NCBI GenBank assembly: GCA_025618425.1
Contig: CM046846.1
Span: forward strand, 26,914,499 to 26,978,498
Direction of reading: 5' to 3'
Length of the DNA: 64,000 nt
Source of the DNA: Heliocidaris tuberculata
Lineage: Eukaryota > Echinodermata > Echinoidea > Camarodonta > Echinometridae
Each line of letters opens with the position of its first letter. Position 1 is the first letter of the stretch. The position numbers and the translations under genes are program-made. The notes under the pieces were generated by a model, which ran no database searches, was not told the origin of the DNA, and was given only the letters and a program-made list of their open reading frames with translations. Shown here one piece after another: positions 36,201-47,758 of the stretch.

Positions 36201-39200
36201 GCCATGTTTTAAAAAGATTTCAATACTCATTTTTTCTTTTAAAAATCCCATGCATTGAACATTACATAGGTAATGCAAGAAAGCTGGACACAGTGTGCAG
36301 AAGTGTTTTGCACTGACTGCTGATACATCTTCTATATACCTTTTACTCTGAGGAATGAAATCAAAAAGTTATTGAACCAACCAGAGTACCTCCAAGATAT
36401 TGGCGATTGTTCATAAGTGGGTTAGAGTCGTCCTTTTCATATGATATGATGTCCAAGTAAGGTCTGTATTCCTTATTAACCCTTTCGAGACAATTGACCA
36501 CATTTTGTGGTTTAGCTCAATAACTTTTGATTCAGAGCTCTAAAAAATATACCAGATACATATAGAAAGAACAAAAAATTCTGAACAAATTATGTCCTTT
36601 TTGTTTCATGACCATTATTGCATTAGATGCCAGAATTTTAGAAATGAGAATAAGGTTGAAAATCCTTAAATTGACAACACATTGAGAGTTTCAAAATCAT
36701 TGTTTTTTGTCAAAATTTGCATTTTTTTTTCTTCAACTTTTCGACAGGCCTTATAATCATATACATTATTTTCAAATACATTGCACCTTATTAGAATCAT
36801 GTAACACTAAAAGAAAAAGATTATTGTTGCCAATTTGAAGAACAAAATGTGATCAGTTTAGCCCTTAAATAAGTCCTGAAACGGTTAAGAATGATCTTGT
36901 TGTGATTTTTTCAGGTACAATCTCTAGAAAGACAGACAATAAACAAGTTCTTGACAAGCTTCAAGTGGAGCGTGAGAGAGGTATCACAGTGAAGGCACAG
37001 ACGGCCTCTATGATTTACCACCATCAGGGACAGAATTACCTACTCAATCTCATTGATACACCTGTAAGTACATGTATTCCGTGATCTATATTGTTTGTCC
37101 AATGTTTTTCCAAGATGTAGTATAAAATCTGTTAATTTTTTTTCTTTTGTTTTTTGACAAATGTACAGGATAGTTCATTTTACCTTTACAAGTGGTATTC
37201 TATGAGGTCATGCGTAAAAGTTATGGATATATTTTCCTCTCAATCGAGAGGTTGATGTTTTGAATACCAGCCTGACACTGATGTCCTCTAGCAAGACATT
37301 TGCTACTCTCCACCCAAGTGTAGTGAATCAGCACCATGGGGGAATCCTTAAATACTTGAGCATCTTGTCATGTCAGCTAAAAACTGTAATAATAATGACT
37401 CTTGAAGTGCGCAGTTGAGTATTTTTATATTCGCAGTTATTGTTAACATTATTCTTGTTGTTGTTGTTGTTGTTGTTGTTTAGTATTATTAATTATTTTC
37501 ATGATGCTTGTTACAGGGTCATGTGGACTTCAACTATGAGGTATCTCGTTCCTTGGCAGCCTGTCAGGGAGTCTTACTCCTAGTGGATGCTAACCAAGGA
37601 GTCCAGGCACAGACTGTAGCAAACTTTTATCTAGCCTTCGAGTCGGACCTTACAATCATCCCTGTTATCAACAAGGTAATTCAAAAATATCCCACACCTG
37701 TAAAAGAAAGAAAAAATTTGTTGGTCTTGTACCTCCCCCTCTTAACGAAAGCTCTCCGATATATAGATATATCCTGCTTAAATATCATTATCATTAGAAA
37801 GATACAATACAGAAAGACAATGATTATACAAATAAAAGTGGTCTAATTTTTTACGGCAGATACCAAGAATTCTTTGTATGACTTGTATGCTGTTGTTATT
37901 GTTCGTATGAATTGCTGTCACTTTAATGTAAAGTGTAGAAGAGACATCATATCTTGGTTTTTGTTTATGATTATAAGCAAAGAACATCATGGTAAATAAT
38001 CTTCCAATGTATATATACAGATTGACCTCAAATTGGCTGACCCGGAAGCAGTTTCCAAGCAGCTTGACACGCTCTTTGACATCAAAGAGGATGAAGTCTT
38101 GAAGATCTCAGCCAAAGTGGGAACAGGAATAGACCAAGTATTACCCACAGTCATAGAAAGGGTTCCTCCGTAAGTTGGCATTTCTTCCATGAATATGAAT
38201 TATTTTTAAATAATCACTGAGGAAAGTTCCACTGTTGGCTTGTTTAAGAGATTTTTAAGAAATTTCATTATGCATAAACTGAGCATTGAAGTTAGGATAT
38301 TTATATTCCAATTACTGCTACCTATGTTATTAATATCTTTTCTGTCCATATAATCTGATTTATTTTTTGGCTGCCATCCATTTTGTTCTAGGAGTTCTTC
38401 CTGGATTCCAAGGGCCGAAAGCTATTTATTCATCCCTATATACTTTTTTTGTCCTTTTTGCAGCCCACCATCATGCCCCGACAGACCTATGAAGGGACTC
38501 CTCCTGGATTCCTGGTACAACCAATACAGGGGAGCATTCATCAACTTTGCCCTAGTGGATGGGGTCGTTAGGAAAGGAGATAAGGTTATGTCGGCACACT
38601 CCAAGAAGACCCATGAGGTCCAGGAGGTGGGAGTGATGCATCCGGAGCCTACCCCTACAGCTGAGCTGTGAGTATCAACTTGAATTTTGGGTAGTTGAGT
38701 GTCTAGTGCATAAACATGGAACAGAGGGATGAACAAACTGAACCGAACCCCTTTTTTTTGCACTAAATTCGAAAAGAAAATTTCTGTTTTCTCCAAAGAA
38801 AATATTGTGTTGTACCCTTGCCCTAGATATAATTATTGCACATATGTCTTTACACAACCCTTCTTTAATTAAAACAGATCTATTCCTTCATGAATGATCT
38901 AGAAAATGGACGTTCATGGATTATTTAGTATAAAACAAATGGGAGAAGTGCTCCGAGATGGATCACAGAGTTGCCAATTTGTGTTTGATTGATCATAATT
39001 CTACAAATTTATAGCTTTCTTATCCTCTTTTGTATTTCCTGAAACTCTCACTAACATACTTTTTTCCCATTTTGTCTGCTTTTATTGCAAGCAACTTAAT
39101 ATCAGGTTGAACTTACCCTTTAAATGACGTTTCATCCTTTGCTCCTGATTGCAGGTATGCAGGCCAAGTGGGGTACATAGTACCAGGGATATATAACATC

Positions 39201-42200
39201 AAGGAAGCTCATATGGGAGATACCTACTACCATCCAAACAACCCTGTAGAACCATTACCAGGATTCAAACCAGCTAGACCTATGGTATGTCAACTATATT
39301 GGTTTAGCTACAGGGGGAGGGGATGTTCTCCCCTAATCAAATGGTGAAGAAAGAAGAATAAAACATAGAAAGAGACAGAAAGAGTAAGAAAGGGAGGGGA
39401 AGGCATCATGAAAAGAAGATGATAGAACCCCTCCTACACCTCCCCCGGAGTCCCCCCCCCCCCCCCACCCCAAATGCCAGTGCCCTCTTAATGTCTGGAC
39501 CCATGCTACTTCACTGGTCAACCTCTTATTTTGATATACAGTCAAACTTGCATTTAAAGGGGGTACGCAATGCTGAAACAATGTTAGTTCATTTAAAAGA
39601 TCATGATTTTATTAGAAGAAAATCATCTGCCTTAAGTTTTTTAAAAATTCGTGTTGCCAGAAAAATCCCCGAAATATGGTAAGACTTCAGGATATTTTGG
39701 CCCTTCAGCTGTGTCCCAATTTCAGCTAGGTAACCACAATGACGTCAAAGTGGTTACCCAGGTTCGCGTATTGCAGATGTGTTGCGCGCTAGACTGTACA
39801 AAATGCATTACACCTTGCGCGCATTTTGCTATAATTGCGCGACAAGGTAACCACTTTGACGTCATTGTGGTTACCTAGCTGAAATTGGGACACAGCTGAG
39901 GGGCCAAAATATCCTGAAATCTTACCATATTTCAGGGATTTTCTGGCAACACGAATTAAAAAAAAATTTAAGGCAGATGATTTTCTTCTAATAAAATCAT
40001 GATCTTTTAAATGAACTAACATTGTTTCAGCATTGGGTACCCCCTTTAAGGACTGCCCCAAGGGGAGTGGTCTTTACAGGCATGTAGTCTTTCTATACAG
40101 GTGGTCACTAAAGCAGGTTTCACTGCCTCAGCATATGCAAAGTGTTATTAATGTGTAGTTGTTTATGAAATCTATTTTTCTTTGAGGAGATATGTAGGCC
40201 TGTGCCGATATAGCTATCGGCTATCGGAGACCGCCGATATCGGCTTTATTTTGCTTTATCGACATCGGCCGATATTCCCTTTTAATAACAACCGATACCG
40301 ATATGAAACGCAAAATAAAATAAGAAATAAATTCTACTCTGAAAGATGGAATTTCTTGTGTCTGATCGTCACTACCGTATTTCTTCCGGTCCTTTTTATT
40401 CACATTTTATGTCATTCATCACTGAAAATGAACAACATAATCAAGCTCGTACTACACACACACAGTCACCTTTATGTTTCATCATACCCATCGCATCTCC
40501 CATTATACACATTGTCATTGTCCGTGGCAGAAGTCATTGTCAGAGCCGTACTTACTATCAATCCGAATGTGTCTTTTATTCCCCCAGTTTGACAACCAAA
40601 AATGACCTATTCGGTCATCATTATCTGAGAACAGGTAATAAATCTCTCATTTTGATCGAAGGAGAGAGATAATCTAAAGCTAAGAAATGAAATACGGTTC
40701 CAGTAACTTTCCGTTGTGATTGCACAACGCGGTGTGCTGGGTCAGTTATCGCCCAGACGCCCACAATATTCCAGGGTAGGCTACATTGGGAACGGTTCCC
40801 ATATCGCCCTCAGTGCTTACACATAGCTCGGGTTGGTCAAGCAAACTCAAGGCACAGCCATTATTGAAAGATCTGCGCATGTGCTGAAGGTTCAAGTGTG
40901 GGAAATCCCCTAAACAACAGCGCTGTTATTGGTTCAATATCGGCAAGTTCGGCCTAGCGTAGCGTCGCAACTGAATGAGTATACTATTGGCGCGAAAACT
41001 ACGGTACGTTCTGCGCAGTGCCTGTCAATCGCGGGAAAATTTACAGTGCTGTGATTGGTCCAATATCGGCAATTTTGGTTTAACTTCGCATAGCAACTGA
41101 ATATCAATGAAGTCAAGTGCCGTGTAAAAGGGGGTTAGAGGGGGCGATGTCTCGTGTTCGTGATGTGATTGGCTGCTTGGTGTTACGCAAAGGCAGCATT
41201 GTTCCTTCTTGGCTAGAATGACATAAATCGTACGACATCGAGTAAGAAGGAATCCCGTATGAATGAAATATTTTTTGGAATAAAAATAGGCATTATCTGA
41301 AATTAAAAAAAATCTGCTGTAGTCTAATTATGAAATAAAACTTTTGTAAAGTCAGTTATTGGCCAAAATACCCACAGCAAATGAGGATCATTATTACATA
41401 AGAAGATCGAGACGTCGTCATTTAGAAATCAGAATTTTGTTTAACCCTTTCTGAAGCAGTGCGTGATGGCTTCGTCTACTTGTCTTTACAAAAATCTGAT
41501 ATGTGATTTCAACGAATATCTTTATTGAATGACTAGATGAAACTCATGAAAGAGCAGAATTATCCAGTCAAATTGACTTTGTCCAATATATTTTTATTAG
41601 CCTCGGTACAAAAAGAAAATTATGATATCCATCATGATAATTTTTTTTTAAAAAGGGACTATTTTTCCTTTATAAAGCACATAGTTGAAAGTTTTCCGTC
41701 TTCATGAAGAGTAATTTTGATTCATTATTTCAATGAATATCTTTAGCGGGAGACCTGATTATATAACAGAATCACCGAGTGAAAATAAATCATGCAACTG
41801 GTAAAAATATTTTATCAGCGTTGTTGAAGAATGCTATGCGTCATCGTGAGGAGTTGTGTGACTACTTTATCAAAGGCACATCGCAGTGTTTTCCGTCCTC
41901 ATGAACAGTGATTTTCAAACATTATTTTTATGATTAAAGAGAAGAATTATCAAGTTAAAAAAAAGCATGCCCTATTGCCCTGATAAATTATTTTATGAGT
42001 GTCACAGGATGATAAGCATCGTCGTTACGGTGAAAAGACACGAGGAATGTTTTGTTTCATATCGCGCCTGCCGATCTGAAAATAGGCCGTCGGAAAGTAC
42101 ACATTTAGATGATAAATAATATGAAAACATGTATACCTCCTCGTACTGAAAGAAAATGCAGATTTTACATGTTTTCTTTTATTTTCTTTTATTTTCTTTA

Positions 42201-45200
42201 TATCGGTTATCGGTATCGGTATCGGCCGATATGCTTGAGATTTTATCGGCATCGGCCGATGGTCAAAAAAACCATATCGGCACAGGCCTAGAGATATGTA
42301 ATTTTCTCATCACGTTAGTTTCTATAATTTTCCAGTATTAAATATTCAAATTGTTTTCACAGGTATTTGCTGGTCTCTACCCGATCGATCAGTCTGAGTA
42401 TCTTGCCTTAAGGTCTGCTTTAGAGAAACTAACACTCAATGATAGCAGTGTCTCTGTAAGCCGAGATAGTAGGTAAGCTCCTCTATATCTGTTCATTATG
42501 GCTCTGTCACCATGTTGACCTAGGCAGTAGGTTTTGAGGTTGTCCGTCTGTCATTCGTCTGTTCGTTCATCTGTTTAGAACCTCAGAGATGTTCCATACA
42601 GCACATACCTAATTTCCATTTATTTCACATGAAAATGAAAAAAATACTCCAAGTGACCATTAATCAATATGCCAATCTGGTACTAATTCATGATTGTCAT
42701 AAATGGAAGTTCATGCATTATTTGTCTGATTTGTAGGCTTGAAAACGTCAAAATGTGAATGTCTTAATGTTCCTAATATGGATTGCCGTAACATTACCGT
42801 ACATTTTTGTTATTTTCTGTTCAAAGAGACACTTATCATGAGCTTGCTATCATAAAATTAAAATCATCATCACCTTCATTTCAGTCCTGCTTTAGATCAA
42901 AGATGAGGACTACATTTCCCTTTTAAGCCATTGTTATGTTGATTTCAGTCCTGCTTTAGGTCAAGGTTGGAGGCTAGGCTTCCTAGGTCTGCTCCACATG
43001 GAGGTCTTCAACCAGCGTCTGGAACAGGAGCACAATGCCAACGTGATCGTCACAGTCCCCAGCGTACCCTTCAAGGCTATCCTTAAAGACACCAAGGCCA
43101 ACAAACAAGAGTATGGAGAAGATCCGGAGATAACTGTCTATAACCCCTCTGTCGTAAGTGGAAGTTTATTCTGTAAGTGCAATTCCGATGTATTTGGTCA
43201 GATGGGACCAATCATGTTGTTATAGGTATAGTTTATCATTGTTGTTATTTTTCTTGTTGGACCTGCCCTTACATGACTTAAGGAAACATTTATTTATTTA
43301 TTCATGAGGTGTAAAAGCAAATATGGAAATTGTACCATCTTTTCATCGATAGCCTTATTTATTTTGCTTATTACTCAGTATTTGCAACAACAAAAATTTC
43401 TCAGTTATTTTGGAATGCCATTTATTTATATATACAAATAAATGACTGTAAATTTGTTTGATTCTGTTAGAAACCAAGAACACAACTTTCTCTTTAATAG
43501 TTTCCTGATGTGCAGAGAGTTGAAGAGTACCTGGAACCTATGGTCCTAGGAACCATCATCGCACCAGATGAACACATTAGCAAGGTTCTCAGCTTGTGTC
43601 TGGTAAGTGGAACAACGGTGCTTCGCAGGGTTCTTAATATAGCATGACACCTTAGTTGCTAATTAATACCAAGTTTGGGGGATTTTAGAAAAGAAATACT
43701 GAGGGCAAATTCTTCCAAAAGAGAGTAACAAGCTATCAATGCATTAGTTTAAATTTGCAAAATTGCTTTGGTCTTCACATCGTAGAGACGTTGTATCCCA
43801 GCAAGTCGGTTTAAATACTTGACAGGAAGTGCGAAGATCGCGGGTTCTATCCAGGCATGGCACTTATGTCCTTGAGCAAGGCATTTTATCTACATTGCTT
43901 CTCTCCACCCAGGTGTTAAATGGGTACCTGGTAGGATGGTCATTGTGGTTTGAACAGCACTGTGAGCGTCTGTAAATAAGTTGCCTGGCTGGAATGCTCC
44001 CCAGGGAGTGGAGAAGGTGCATACATTGTGTGACTGGGGTAATAATATGTCTGTAAAGTGCTTAGAGACATCATAGATTATTACTGTTGTTCCAAAACTT
44101 TATGGCACAGAAGGGGTTAATCATACCACTATGTATTTTCTCTTTCTCGCGATTTTCTTTCTCTGTCTTGCTCTTGGAATGACAGAGCAAGCGCGGTGAA
44201 CAGGAAGAATACACCTACATAGATACCAAGAGAGTGCTGCTCAAGTACAGGCTGCCTCTCAATGAGATTGTGGTGGATTTCTTTGATCAACTCAAGTCAA
44301 TATCGTCAGGATATGCCAGGTAAGGTGCCTTACAGAAGTCAAATCAAGGTTAATTGCATCTCTCTTTTGAAGTAACCTACAGACTTCATTGTAAATTCAT
44401 CAGACTTTGGCTCTTCTACAAAGTTTTGTTCTTTTTCAACAACAAAGCCATTTATCCATCTATGTTCAATTTTCTATCAGTTTTGATTATGAGGACTGTG
44501 GCTACCAGCAAGCAGACCTTGTGAAGCTGAGCATCCTCCTGAACGGCAGGGAGGTCGAGGAGCTAGCCACAGTGGTACACCAGGACAAAGCCAGGGAGTC
44601 AGGCAAGGCTGTGTGTAACAAACTGAAGGAGAGTATCCCTAGACAGCTTTATGAGGTTGCCATACAGGCAGCCATAGGGAGCCGCATCATCGCCAGGGAG
44701 AATGTCAGGGCTCTCAGGAAAAATGTCCTTGCCAAATGTGTGAGTAGTAATCGTAGGTGTATGAGGCAGGGGGGAGGCTCACTGAAGGAGCTGCAGCCCT
44801 CCAAGAATTTTGAAATTAGCAATATTTGCGCAGCCATCGCCTTATATCTGAAATTATTTTGGTGATTATCCTAAGTTGATATTTGAGCAAGAGATGTCAG
44901 CCCTCCTGGCCATATTGTGCCCATATGCCTTTGGTAGCAATCCCTCTTCTTTCTTGACATATTGGATGGGAATGATGTGAATTTGTACACATCCATTCAT
45001 AGGGAATATCAATAGAAAATTATTAAAAAGGGGGAGTGTATGGTTTAACCCTTAATATTTCAAGCTTCTCTCTGACTGGGGGGGCCTGGGAGCCCCCCCC
45101 CCCCCCCCGATCTCGGCCGCAATATGACTAATCACCGCAAAATTTTGCACGGACCTCAAGAATTGCGTAAAGAACACAAATCCATTGTTATTTTTGTGTG

Positions 45201-47758
45201 AATCTTTATTTCTCATTTAATATAATTTATGCAAATAATATGCTTGAATATACATTTTGATTGATAATCAAGCAAAGAAAGTTCCTTGGAGATATAATTT
45301 TGATGCAAGAAGTTCTTTCTAAACCTTAAAAACATTATTACATAAGAAAAGTTTTCCGACACATTAAAAAAATATGTCTTGCACATCTTCATCCCAAGAC
45401 CAATGTGTGTGGCGAATTTCATGAGCATTGCTCGAAAGATGAGGAAGCAGTTCGATGCGCAAGATTTGCAACCGACCAGCCGCCCGACCGATCGCCCGCC
45501 CGCCCGACCGTACACTGATTCCTATACATGTATACCCCCTTCAACTTCGTTTGGCGGGGGTATAAAAAATACAATAAGGAGAAAGGGGATTTTTTTTTTT
45601 TTTTACAAACTGAACTTTTATTACCTTGTACATCATCAAACATGGAATTAATTTCAGTCATTACAGTTTCTTCATACTAAACAACAACATGAAAAGCTGA
45701 ACTTGTGTATAAATTCACTGAATGAATAAACCATTACATATTTTGTAGCAGTGAACATACAAGTGAATTACCCAAAACAGTACAAAAATCATTTTACAAC
45801 TTATAAAATCACTCAATGTCTGCATTTGAAAAACTGATTACTTTATAATTAACATTTATAGTCTTGAAGACTGCACGCTTTATTTAAGCATATATGGCTT
45901 TTTTCCTCAGAAACATCAAACAATATACCAACTCTCAGAGAGCTATATAAATTTTAGATAACATATATAATAATCATGACAATCAGAATGCTAGACAAAT
46001 CACAAATGAAATTTACCCATTAAACAAAGGAACTTTACAATCTTGTCTCCATTTATTCAGGAGCTATGTATGGCATGATTTATGTACATCAAAATTTCAT
46101 TCTGTAGAAACTCACTATAATGAGGACATTGAATTGGGACCATCAAAATTACCTTGTTATGTCAGGAATCTCTTTATATTGGAGCTCTTTATAACAAGTT
46201 GCAACTGTCGTACATGTACACATTTTCTGAAAATGGCTTTAAAATATTTAGAGTTGTATATTTTCTTCAGAAATGTTTGTATTTTAAATCCTCAAAATGT
46301 GAATCTTTTATCAGACAGGTAGAACACTCATTACTAGTTAAAGTAATTCCAGTATTCCCAAATTTATGGAGTAGAATAAAGATGACATTAAGAAATACAA
46401 AAGGCGAGAGCTGGGGTGAATTTACCATGTGAAAAGGTAAAGTCCAGTGTCCATCATTGTTCTTTCTGTTTCAAAAGTGCTATTTTATTTTGGCTTTAAT
46501 ATAGAGCATCTGAAAATGAATAAGCCCATGAAGTTTTAATATCAATATCTCCAATGATTTTGAAATTATCCATTGATGATAATTTATGCATGCATTTATG
46601 AGAAGTCTGTATTAAGTACAATACAGATTAGGAAATATCTGTAATAATGTTGACACTCCGTAGCACCCGACAGACACAAACTGTATAAATTTAGTATCAA
46701 AATATGCTGTAGACTCGAGGGGAAAAACTGTCGTGGGGGCACATATCATGGCAAAATGTACACGGGGTGGATTCTGCCACTCGGCCTTTTTTAAGGTACA
46801 TGTTTGCATATTCAGATATAACACTACACAGAAATAAGGTAGATGAAAGAACCCAATGAATGAACCATACTGAATATAAAACATTAGCTCCTCCATGCTC
46901 TCATCCTGAATACATGCAGCTTTATTGAATAAAGAATTGACATCATTCTTGATCAGAAATAACCTGCTATTGAGCCATTGATCCCCCATCATACCAAACT
47001 AATGGAACTCTCTTGGATGTTTTTTTTTTTTTCTTCTAAAAATTTCATTTCCTACCTTTCATTGATAGTAAGTGCATAAAAGTTCTAGTATGTTTTTCAT
47101 AAAAGATATAACATTGAAAAAAATGTAAAGGAAATAAAAACGTTCCTTTGTGTAGAGTAGATAATACAGGAAGTTTATTTTTTTTCTTCCAAAAGTAATT
47201 TCATCAAAAACAAATACAATATGACACATTACTCAGTAATCACACTTTGAAGGTGACTTTTTTTCACTTATACATGTATGACCATCACATCATATACCAA
47301 AACAACACCATGTGAGGAGAAATGTGTTTGGGCATTAATCAAAATAGCACAATGTCATTGTCACTTCCAATAAAAAAAAATCCTTTGTTAACAGTTCAAG
47401 AGACTCCCCCCACAAGATATTTATTTTACCCCTGCAAAATCAAAAAGGCTTCTTGCCGACAAACTTATATCCCTCAGTATAGGAAAGTGACATTGAAATA
47501 CTTAAGGGCAACTATATGTATGTATTTCCACTCGTTGGCTTTATTATTTTTTCACCCTTAATTTTTTTTCCCCTGGAGTTCCTATTACCATTACAATTAC
47601 ATTCAAATGTTTCTCTCTGATTGCTATTTCAGTATGGCGGTGACATCACCAGGAAAATGAAGCTCCTTCGTCGTCAGGCCGAGGGTAAGAAGAGGATGAA
47701 GAAGTTTGGCAATGTAGAAGTTCCCAAGGATGCCTTCATCTCTGTTCTCAAGAGGTGA
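33013..47758 (+). CDS. GUF1: Translation factor GUF1, mitochondrial EF4/LepA GTPase
   Basis: GUF1 is the mitochondrial homologue of bacterial LepA/EF4, a ribosome-dependent GTPase that supports mitochondrial translation. Thirteen exons join in phase to 685 residues plus stop (human: 669): 33013-33225, 35403-35520, 36915-37063, 37517-37675, 38021-38169, 38464-38667, 39155-39284, 42363-42472, 42949-43153, 43501-43602, 44186-44319, 44481-44739 and 47633-47758. An Arg-rich, acid-poor leader fits a mitochondrial presequence. The P-loop AHVDHGKST is at residues 93-101, the G2 region [10 protein letters not shown] near 131-140, DTPGHVDF near 158-165, and NKID at 212-215 across an exon junction. The C-terminus [11 protein letters not shown]...[10 protein letters not shown] is the LepA-specific domain. 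Every exon is open, so the gene looks functional. Introns 2, 3, 7 and 11 carry mobile elements. Confidence 0.97.
35403..35520 (+). CDS. GUF1: GUF1 exon 2, P-loop
   Basis: 118 bases, phase 0 to phase 1, acceptor CTGTACCAG and donor GTGGGT. It encodes the conserved [20 protein letters not shown] segment, including the G1 nucleotide-binding loop, and ADRLLELTG. Confidence 0.97.
35535..35861. mobile_element. Inverted-repeat element in GUF1 intron 2
   Basis: GGGGTGTTTCATAAAGCTGT at the left and ACAGCTTTATGAAACACCCC at the right, with GTTAC/GTAAC extensions. It starts 15 bases after the exon 2 donor. Non-coding. Confidence 0.75.
36478..36888. mobile_element. Possible inverted-repeat element in GUF1 intron 2
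   Basis: TTAACCCTTTCGAGAC at the left resembles the complement of GTCCTGAAACGGTTAA at the right, and ACATTTTGTGGT faces a similar word near the other end. The match is weaker than in the other elements. It ends 26 bases before exon 3. Confidence 0.45.
36915..37063 (+). CDS. GUF1: GUF1 exon 3, switch I region
   Basis: 149 bases, phase 1 to phase 0, acceptor TTTTTTCAG and donor GTAAGT. It encodes [20 protein letters not shown] and ends LLNLIDTP, halfway through the G3 motif. Confidence 0.97.
37210..37400 (+). mobile_element. Diverged SINE-like copy in GUF1 intron 3
   Basis: It shares the arrangement of the better SINE at 43780: CAAGACATTTGCTACTCTCC then ACCCAAGTGTAGTGAATCAG, followed by an A/T-rich tail. 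Old copy; limits approximate. Confidence 0.4.
37452..37482. repeat. Microsatellite (TTG)n
   Basis: About nine TTG units, 35 bases upstream of GUF1 exon 4. Confidence 0.9.
37517..37675 (+). CDS. GUF1: GUF1 exon 4, switch II
   Basis: 159 bases, phase 0 both sides. It encodes [20 protein letters not shown] through PVINK, completing G3 (DTPGH) and starting G4 (NKID). Confidence 0.97.
38021..38169 (+). CDS. GUF1: GUF1 exon 5, end of the GTPase domain
   Basis: 149 bases, phase 0 to phase 2. It starts [15 protein letters not shown], completing NKID, and includes the G5-like ISAKVGTG. Donor GTAAGT. Confidence 0.96.
38464..38667 (+). CDS. GUF1: GUF1 exon 6, domain II
   Basis: 204 bases, phase 2 to phase 2. 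It encodes the beta-barrel domain segment [20 protein letters not shown] and [20 protein letters not shown]. Donor GTGAGT. Confidence 0.96.
39155..39284 (+). CDS. GUF1: GUF1 exon 7
   Basis: 130 bases, phase 2 to phase 0. It encodes [20 protein letters not shown] and the [14 protein letters not shown] motif, typical of LepA/GUF1. The next intron is 3.1 kb and full of mobile elements. Confidence 0.96.
39538..40125. mobile_element. ACAGTC-family element interrupted by another insertion
   Basis: The left end ACAGTCAAACTTG and right end GCAGGTTTCACTG are those of the family at 24191. Between them, after only about 16 bases, a second element (39554-40049) is inserted. The right part keeps the family's GTGGTCTTTACAGG and TCTATACAGGTGGTCAC words. 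Confidence 0.65.
39554..40049. mobile_element. Nested 496-bp inverted-repeat element
   Basis: Arms of about 205 bases run from TTAAAGGGGGTACGCAATGC to its mirror GCATTGGGTACCCCCTTTAA, almost perfectly paired, for example GGTAACCACAATGACGTCAA against TTGACGTCATTGTGGTTACC. The central 80 bases contain GCGCGC-type words. No coding capacity. High arm identity suggests recent origin or arm-to-arm conversion. Confidence 0.8.
40195..42290. mobile_element. Non-autonomous hAT-type DNA transposon
   Basis: A 2,096-bp element with perfect 17-bp terminal inverted repeats, TAGGCCTGTGCCGATAT, flanked on both sides by the 8-bp direct repeat GAGATATG (40187-40194 and 42291-42298). Eight-base target duplications are the hAT hallmark. 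Subterminal regions are packed with TATCGGC and GCCGATA words, likely transposase-binding sites. No transposase frame is present. An internal duplicated block around ATTGGTTCAATATCGGC (about 40928 and 41054) may be a fossil promoter. Confidence 0.88.
42363..42472 (+). CDS. GUF1: GUF1 exon 8
   Basis: 110 bases, phase 0 to phase 2. It encodes [20 protein letters not shown] and [10 protein letters not shown]. The acceptor is TTTTCACAG, only 64 bases downstream of the target duplication of the hAT-type element. Confidence 0.96.
42949..43153 (+). CDS. GUF1: GUF1 exon 9
   Basis: 205 bases, phase 2 to phase 0. It encodes [20 protein letters not shown] and a less conserved tail ending [10 protein letters not shown] near-copy of its acceptor and first bases lies 64 bases upstream (see findings). 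Confidence 0.96.
43501..43602 (+). CDS. GUF1: GUF1 exon 10
   Basis: 102 bases, phase 0 both sides. It encodes [20 protein letters not shown] and [13 protein letters not shown], equivalent to human FPDKSKVTEYLEPVVLGTII. Confidence 0.95.
43780..44085 (+). mobile_element. tRNA-derived SINE in GUF1 intron 10
   Basis: A tRNA-like head, with CGCGGGTTCTATCCAGG resembling a polymerase III B box, is followed by CTTGAGCAAGGCATTTTATC, CTCTCCACCCAGGTGTTAAA and TGGGTACCTGGTAGG. The tail GTAAAGTGCTTAGAGACATC resembles the LINE 3' ends in this window. The exact ends are not fixed. Confidence 0.6.
44186..44319 (+). CDS. GUF1: GUF1 exon 11
   Basis: 134 bases, phase 0 to phase 2. It encodes [20 protein letters not shown] and [20 protein letters not shown]. 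The acceptor is GAATGACAG; a SINE ends about 100 bases upstream. Confidence 0.95.
44481..44739 (+). CDS. GUF1: GUF1 exon 12
   Basis: 259 bases, phase 2 to phase 0. It encodes the [16 protein letters not shown] segment, the [15 protein letters not shown] motif and KNVLAKC, all conserved in GUF1. Donor GTGAGT. Confidence 0.96.
44740..47632 (+). other. GUF1 intron 12
   Basis: A 2.9-kb intron without a gene. It holds a run of about 17 C at 45094, a GC-rich CGCCCGCCCGACCG stretch at 45480-45510, a short hairpin TATACCCCC/GGGGGTATA near 45531-45564 that I have seen in other invertebrate repeats, and long AT-rich stretches. Confidence 0.6.
47633..47758 (+). CDS. GUF1: GUF1 exon 13, C-terminal end and stop
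   Basis: 126 bases including TGA. It encodes [20 protein letters not shown] and [16 protein letters not shown], the tRNA-contacting C-terminal domain signature of LepA/GUF1. It follows a 2.9-kb intron. Confidence 0.97.
   Translation, partial: YGGDITRKMKLLRRQAEGKKRMKKFGNVEVPKDAFISVLKR

Larger units (their letters stand above)
39285..42362 (+). other. GUF1 intron 7, filled with mobile elements
   Basis: Most of this 3.1-kb intron is two insertions: a nested inverted-repeat pair (39538-40125) and a hAT-type element (40195-42290), only 70 bases apart. Little original intron sequence remains near either splice site. Confidence 0.8.

Noticed and set aside
39419..40061. Open frames on both strands reading nearly the same protein ([14 protein letters not shown]...)
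   Set aside because: The duplication is explained by the palindromic arms of the nested element; neither frame continues beyond it.
45379..45651. Frame containing [13 protein letters not shown]
   Set aside because: The repeated residues come from a CCGACCGCCCG-type GC repeat near a common short hairpin; not a gene.
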